The notes below the pieces were generated by a model. That model did not search any database. It was not told the DNA's origin and worked only from the letters and a program-made list of their open reading frames with translations. From positions 1 to 10,238 of the forward strand of contig JBBQSF010000113.1 in the NCBI GenBank assembly GCA_038214085.1: DNA of 10,238 nucleotides, written 5' to 3'. Below, one piece after another: positions 6,131-10,238 of the stretch (position 1 is the stretch's first letter; each line of letters begins with the position of its first letter). The translations under genes and the position numbers were made by a program. This stretch comes from JBBQSF01 sp038214085 (GTDB lineage: Bacteria > Bacteroidota > Bacteroidia > Bacteroidales > CG2-30-32-10).

Positions 6131-8478
6131 AAGAAGTGAAAAAAGACATATTGTGGCGTGTTTATCTGGTGTATATCGGAATGTTGATTCTTGCGCTAAT
6201 GGTGCTTTTTAAAGCTGCAACTATTCAGTTTGTTGAAGGCGACGAATGGCGAAAAAGATCACTTATGCAAACACTCGATACCATGAAAGTGGAAGCTATA
6301 AGGGGCAATATTTGCGCTTCTGACGGAAGTTTATTGGCTACATCAGTTCCAATTTTTGATGTTTACTGGGACTCGCAAGTGCCCACCCAAGAAGTGTTCG
6401 AGAAAAATGTAGATTCTCTTGCTTATTGTCTATCCAATATGTTTAAGGATAAAACAAAAAGTCAATATAAACAGATATTGGTCAAAGCACGTCAGGACTC
6501 TTCGGAGTACTGCCTGATTAGAAAATCTTTTTTAAATGATGAAGCCAGTCATATAGGGTATGAAGATATTAGGCAAATTAAGCGTTTTCCAATTTTCCGT
6601 TTAGGACAGGTTAGAGGCGGAATTATTTTTGAACAAAAAGAAAAACGTGTAACTCCATATAAAAATCTTGCCCAACGTACAATTGGTTTTGAAAGAAAAG
6701 AAACACATGTATTTGTCGGACTCGAAGGATATTACACCAAATATCTTGAAGGAGTCGGTGGCATCCGTTTACGACAAAAAATTGCAGGTGGAGTGTGGAA
6801 GCCTATTAATGACGACAACGAAATAGAACCTCAAAACGGAAACGACATAATAACTACTATTGATATAGATATTCAGGACGTTGCGGAACGAGCACTTATG
6901 AAAGCTCTTGATACAAACAATGCCCACCACGGTACAGTGGTTTTGATGGAAGTTGCAACGGGGCATATCAAAGCGATTTCAAACCTGACACGAATATCAA
7001 AAGGAAATTATAAAGAAATTTACAATTACGCGGTTGGTGAGCGTTCCGATCCGGGTTCTACATTTAAGCTTATGAGTGTTGTTGCTGGACTTGATGAGGG
7101 TTTGTTTACACTCAGCGACATGGTGCCCATTGGTAAATTTACCTATTACGATCGCGAAATGAAAGATTCGCATATCAATGGCTACGGTCCTGTGTCGATA
7201 AGGAAAGCCTTTGAACAATCATCAAATGTGGGGATTTCTCAAGCAGTGTACAAGGCATACAAAAACAATCCACAGCGCTACATCGACAAACTATACAGCA
7301 TGAGGCTGAATTTACCCTTAGGTGTTGATATTGGAGGCGAGGCAATTCCTTATGTTAAAAACACTAAAGATAAAACCTGGTCGAGAGTTTCTTTGCCTTG
7401 GATTGCACATGGTTACGAAGTTGAACTTACACCCTTGCAAATACTTGCTTTTTATAATGCAATTGCAAACGATGGCAAAATGATGAAACCAATGTTTGTT
7501 TCTGAAATTAGAAAACTTGGGAAAATTGTTCAGGTTTTTCAGCCTAAAGTTTTAAAAGATTCAATTTGTTCTAAGAAAACAGCAAAAATTGTTCAGGATT
7601 TGTTGGTTGCCGTTGTTGACAGTGGTACTGCGAAAAATATAAAAAATCCGGTATATAAAATTGCAGGAAAAACAGGAACAGCACAAGTTGCGAAAAATAA
7701 TAAAGGTTATGGCAAAGACGGCACTGTAAGTTATAAAGCTTCCTTTGTAGGGTATTTTCCTGCTGATAAACCAAGGTATTCATGTATTGTAGTAATTAAT
7801 GAACCCACGGAAGGCAAGTATTATGGCGGTGCCATTTCTGCTCCGGTTTTTAAAGAAATTGCCGACAGAGTTTATGCCAGAGAATTATCCATTCCTCAGC
7901 AAACTGAAATTTCGAACAGTAATGTTAAAATTCCCTTTGTAAAAGCCGGAAATCAAAGAGATTTATTTGTAATATACAATGCGCTCGATTTTAAAACCCT
8001 TTGCCAGAAACCCGACGCTGAATGGGCTTTTGCGTCTCCTGAAGATAAATCTGTTACACTCTTCGAAAAAAAGTTCACTTATGGTGTAACTCCTGACGTT
8101 GTTGGTATGGGAATAAGAGATGCAGTATATATGATGGAATCTGCAGGGCTTCATGTTAAAATTTCAGGAAAGGGAAAGGTTGTAAAACAATCAGTTATCG
8201 CTGGAACAAAAATTTATAAAGGAGCAATTGTTGAACTAATCTTATCCAAATCCACTTTCGAAAACAAAACAATAATTTCAGAGGTAATTAACGATTCTGT
8301 TAAAAAAGATACTTCAAAAACAAAAAAAATAACAAAGAAAGTGGATAGTCCAAAAAAACCTGTAAACAAAAAAAAGAAAAAAGAAAATAATAGTTCAAAA
8401 GGTAAACCCAAAAGCAAAGAAGATTCTGAGAAAAATAAAACCGAAACAAAGCCAGAAAAGAAGAAACCAACATCATGA
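6127..8478 (+). CDS. ftsI: Septal peptidoglycan transpeptidase FtsI (class B PBP) with PASTA domain and lysine-rich tail
   Basis: FtsI (PBP3) cross-links septal peptidoglycan in complex with FtsW. Residues about 10-32 form the single membrane anchor (WRVYLVYIGMLILALMVLF). The pedestal domain follows, with the conserved IRGNI..SDGSLLA segment near residues 58-72. The transpeptidase domain has all three active-site motifs: STFK with Ser311 and Lys314, SSN at 365-367, and KTGTA at 515-519. A PASTA domain covers about 652-706 (TPDVVGMGIRDAVYMMESAGL..). The last 59 residues contain 24 lysines with Ser, Thr, Glu and Pro and no hydrophobic core, so this tail is disordered and, by topology, periplasmic. 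The total of 783 residues is longer than the roughly 590 of E. coli FtsI; PASTA and tail explain most of the excess. PASTA-bearing FtsI is usual in Bacteroidota, but the tail may not be. The start and stop overlap the neighbours by ATGA on both sides. Confidence 0.95.
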   Translation: MKEVKKDILWRVYLVYIGMLILALMVLFKAATIQFVEGDEWRKRSLMQTLDTMKVEAIRGNICASDGSLLATSVPIFDVYWDSQVPTQEVFEKNVDSLAYCLSNMFKDKTKSQYKQILVKARQDSSEYCLIRKSFLNDEASHIGYEDIRQIKRFPIFRLGQVRGGIIFEQKEKRVTPYKNLAQRTIGFERKETHVFVGLEGYYTKYLEGVGGIRLRQKIAGGVWKPINDDNEIEPQNGNDIITTIDIDIQDVAERALMKALDTNNAHHGTVVLMEVATGHIKAISNLTRISKGNYKEIYNYAVGERSDPGSTFKLMSVVAGLDEGLFTLSDMVPIGKFTYYDREMKDSHINGYGPVSIRKAFEQSSNVGISQAVYKAYKNNPQRYIDKLYSMRLNLPLGVDIGGEAIPYVKNTKDKTWSRVSLPWIAHGYEVELTPLQILAFYNAIANDGKMMKPMFVSEIRKLGKIVQVFQPKVLKDSICSKKTAKIVQDLLVAVVDSGTAKNIKNPVYKIAGKTGTAQVAKNNKGYGKDGTVSYKASFVGYFPADKPRYSCIVVINEPTEGKYYGGAISAPVFKEIADRVYARELSIPQQTEISNSNVKIPFVKAGNQRDLFVIYNALDFKTLCQKPDAEWAFASPEDKSVTLFEKKFTYGVTPDVVGMGIRDAVYMMESAGLHVKISGKGKVVKQSVIAGTKIYKGAIVELILSKSTFENKTIISEVINDSVKKDTSKTKKITKKVDSPKKPVNKKKKKENNSSKGKPKSKEDSEKNKTETKPEKKKPTS

Positions 8479-9932
8479 AGGTATTAAAAGATATATTGTA
8501 TAAAGTAAAAATTGTTAGCGTTTCGGGCTCAACAGATATCCCTGTCTCAGCAATAAACTTCGATTCGCGGGCAGTTACTGATAATTCTGTGTTTATTGCT
8601 ATTAAAGGTACTCACAGCGATGGTCACGATTTTATTAATCTTGCCATTTCTTCTGGCGCTAACGTAATTGTTTGCAGCACTCTGCCTGCTGTTATGAATA
8701 AAAATGTTACATATGTTTTGGTTGATGAAACATCAAAAGCCTTGGGATTGCTTGCTTCTAACTTCTACGACAATCCTTCACGAAAAATGAAAATTGTTGG
8801 CATAACCGGTACTAACGGAAAAACTACAACTGCTACTCTTTTATTTGATTTGTTCAGAGAATTTAATTTTAGTTGCGGACTTCTATCAACCGTGTGCAAT
8901 AAAATAAACGAACAAATAATCCCTTCAACCCATACCACTCCTGATGCCATTCAGTTGAATAAATTATTAAGCGATATGGTTGATAATGGCTGCAATTATT
9001 GCTTTATGGAAGTGAGTTCACATGCTGTTGCTCAAAATAGAATAGGCGGAATTGAGTTTGCAGGTGGTGTTTTCACAAATATTACGCACGATCACTTGGA
9101 TTATCATAAAACATTTGAAGAATATATAAAAGCAAAAAAAGGTTTTTTTGACAACCTGGACAAAAGTGCTTTCGCTCTTGTAAATGCTGATGATAAGAAT
9201 GGAAAGATCATGTTCCAAAATACCAAAGCAAACACTTATACTTTCGGACTAAAAAGTGCTGCAGATTTTAAAGCAAAAGTAATCGAAAACCGTTTTTCGG
9301 GTTTAAATATGAACATCGACGGAGTGGAAGTGTGGTTTAAACTTGTAGGTTTGTTTAATGCATATAATATTTTAGGGATTTATGCAACTGCGGTTTTGCT
9401 TGGTTTAGACAAAGTTGAAGTACTCACAAAGCTTAGCAATATTGGTGCTGTTGAAGGTCGTTTTGATACAGTTAAATCCCTGGAAGGAAAAATAGCAATT
9501 GTGGATTATGCTCATACGCCTGATGCACTTGAGAATGTTTTAAACACAATTAATTCTATAGCAGAATCAAACGAAGAGGTTATAACTGTTGTTGGATGCG
9601 GTGGCGATAGGGATAATGCCAAGCGACCGGTAATGGCAAGAATTGCCTGTCAGCTTAGTTCCAGAGTGATCCTTACTTCCGATAATCCGCGTTCAGAAGA
9701 CCCGCAAAGCATCCTTGATCAAATGATGCAAGGAGTGGATCTGACAATGAAAAATAAAGTGTTGGTTATTGAAAACAGAAAGGAAGCAATTAAAACTGCT
9801 CATGCTATTGCAAAACAAGGTGATATCATATTGCTTGCAGGTAAAGGACACGAGAAATATCAGGAAATAAAAGGTGTGAAATATCCTTTCGACGACAAGC
9901 AAATTATTTCAGAACTATTCGAAAACAAATAA
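8475..9932 (+). CDS. murE: UDP-MurNAc-tripeptide synthetase MurE (meso-diaminopimelate type)
   Basis: This ATP-dependent amino-acid ligase adds the third residue to UDP-MurNAc-L-Ala-D-Glu in the cytoplasm. The 485-residue protein shows all three Mur ligase domains. The N-terminal substrate domain contains INFDSRAV at 27-34. The ATPase domain has the P-loop GTNGKTT at 112-118, TTPDA, EVSSHA at 179-184 and THDHLDYH at 204-211. The C-terminal domain has DYAHTPDALENVL, GCGGDRDNAKRP, DNPR at 403-406 followed by SEDP, and LLAGKGHEKYQ. DNPR is the signature of enzymes that add meso-diaminopimelate; lysine-adding enzymes carry a different motif. The ATGA overlap with ftsI fixes the start and implies coupled translation. 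Nothing looks damaged. Confidence 0.97.
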   Translation: MKVLKDILYKVKIVSVSGSTDIPVSAINFDSRAVTDNSVFIAIKGTHSDGHDFINLAISSGANVIVCSTLPAVMNKNVTYVLVDETSKALGLLASNFYDNPSRKMKIVGITGTNGKTTTATLLFDLFREFNFSCGLLSTVCNKINEQIIPSTHTTPDAIQLNKLLSDMVDNGCNYCFMEVSSHAVAQNRIGGIEFAGGVFTNITHDHLDYHKTFEEYIKAKKGFFDNLDKSAFALVNADDKNGKIMFQNTKANTYTFGLKSAADFKAKVIENRFSGLNMNIDGVEVWFKLVGLFNAYNILGIYATAVLLGLDKVEVLTKLSNIGAVEGRFDTVKSLEGKIAIVDYAHTPDALENVLNTINSIAESNEEVITVVGCGGDRDNAKRPVMARIACQLSSRVILTSDNPRSEDPQSILDQMMQGVDLTMKNKVLVIENRKEAIKTAHAIAKQGDIILLAGKGHEKYQEIKGVKYPFDDKQIISELFENK

Positions 9933-9936
9933 TAAG

Positions 9937-10238
9937 ATGTTATACTATTTATTCGATTATTTAGACAAAGCTTTTAATTTTCCGGGTGCTGGGGTATTCC
10001 AATACATTAACTTTAGAGCGCCCATGGCCATTATCATTTCGTTGCTGATTTCATTATTTATTGGGAAACGTGTGATCAATTATCTGCGCCTGAAGCAAGT
10101 TGGTGACGAGATCCGCGATCTGGGTCTTGAAGGACAGGTTCAGAAAAAAGGAACTCCAACTATGGGTGGCATTATAATTCTGGCTTCTATAATAATTCCC
10201 ACTTTGTTGTTTTCGAAACTCAATAACGTCTATGTTAT
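9937..10238 (+). CDS. mraY: Phospho-N-acetylmuramoyl-pentapeptide-transferase MraY (5' part)
   Basis: MraY moves phospho-MurNAc-pentapeptide from UDP onto undecaprenyl phosphate at the inner membrane, forming lipid I. Only the first 100 codons are in the window. They begin MLYYLFDYLDK and include a membrane segment at about 28-43 (APMAIIISLLISLFIG). The cytoplasmic signature KKGTPTMGG at 70-78 follows, with a second membrane segment beginning directly after it (GIIILASIIIPTLLF). The signature and its distance from the N terminus are diagnostic. The start lies 4 bases after the murE stop; no Shine-Dalgarno sequence is seen. The frame is open to the right edge, so the gene continues outside. 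Confidence 0.96.
   Translation, partial: MLYYLFDYLDKAFNFPGAGVFQYINFRAPMAIIISLLISLFIGKRVINYLRLKQVGDEIRDLGLEGQVQKKGTPTMGGIIILASIIIPTLLFSKLNNVYV

Noticed and set aside
8214..8417. Minus-strand open frame opposite the FtsI tail
   Set aside because: It arises from the A-rich coding strand, giving a Phe/Leu-rich antisense reading; there is no start context or family resemblance.

Overview
The window looks like a piece of a Bacteroidota chromosome of low GC. Four observations point there. The division and cell-wall (dcw) cluster has the compact order mraZ-rsmH-ftsL-like-ftsI-murE-mraY. The FtsL-like protein has a long cytoplasmic head. Promoter -7 boxes of the Bacteroidota form TAnnTTTG lie in front of three transcription units (CAAAGTTA complement at 1471-1478, CAAAGGTA complement at 4102-4109, TATATTTG at 4314-4321). 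Next to the cluster sits an acyltransferase pair resembling the glycine-lipid synthases GlsA and GlsB of Bacteroides. The genus cannot be fixed from the sequence alone.

Layout. Positions 1-377 (+) hold the N-terminal part of an IS481-like transposase with no catalytic domain. It runs head-on into a minus-strand gene (364-1443) for a secreted protein of about 60-residue repeats, whose 3' end looks lost at the same point. Then comes a minus-strand block read from 4080 down to 1529: a PlsC-type O-acyltransferase, an OlsB/GlsB-type N-acyltransferase, and the ribosome-assembly GTPase EngB/YsxC. A 262-base divergent region (4081-4342) separates this block from the dcw cluster. It carries a candidate promoter for each side, a 14-bp perfect palindrome, and an array of five GTGG boxes that ends just before the mraZ -7 box. 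From 4343 to the right edge the plus strand carries mraZ, rsmH, ftsL-like, ftsI (with PASTA domain and a lysine-rich tail), murE and the start of mraY, with overlaps of 4 to 19 bases or a 4-base gap.

How they work together. MraZ is expected to repress its own promoter through the GTGG boxes and so set the level of the cluster. FtsL-like and FtsI belong to the septal peptidoglycan machine. MurE and MraY make and load its precursor, and the DNPR motif in MurE predicts meso-diaminopimelate as the third residue of the stem peptide. RsmH (16S rRNA methylation) and EngB (large-subunit assembly) tie the region to ribosome production. The acyltransferase pair would supply an amino-acid-containing membrane lipid.

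Most of the window is conserved housekeeping DNA. I see no defence system, CRISPR array, tRNA or rRNA, and no convincing new system. The points most worth a second look are the GTGG operator array, the GlsA/GlsB-like pair with its altered acyltransferase motifs, the FtsI tail, and the transposase/repeat-gene junction.
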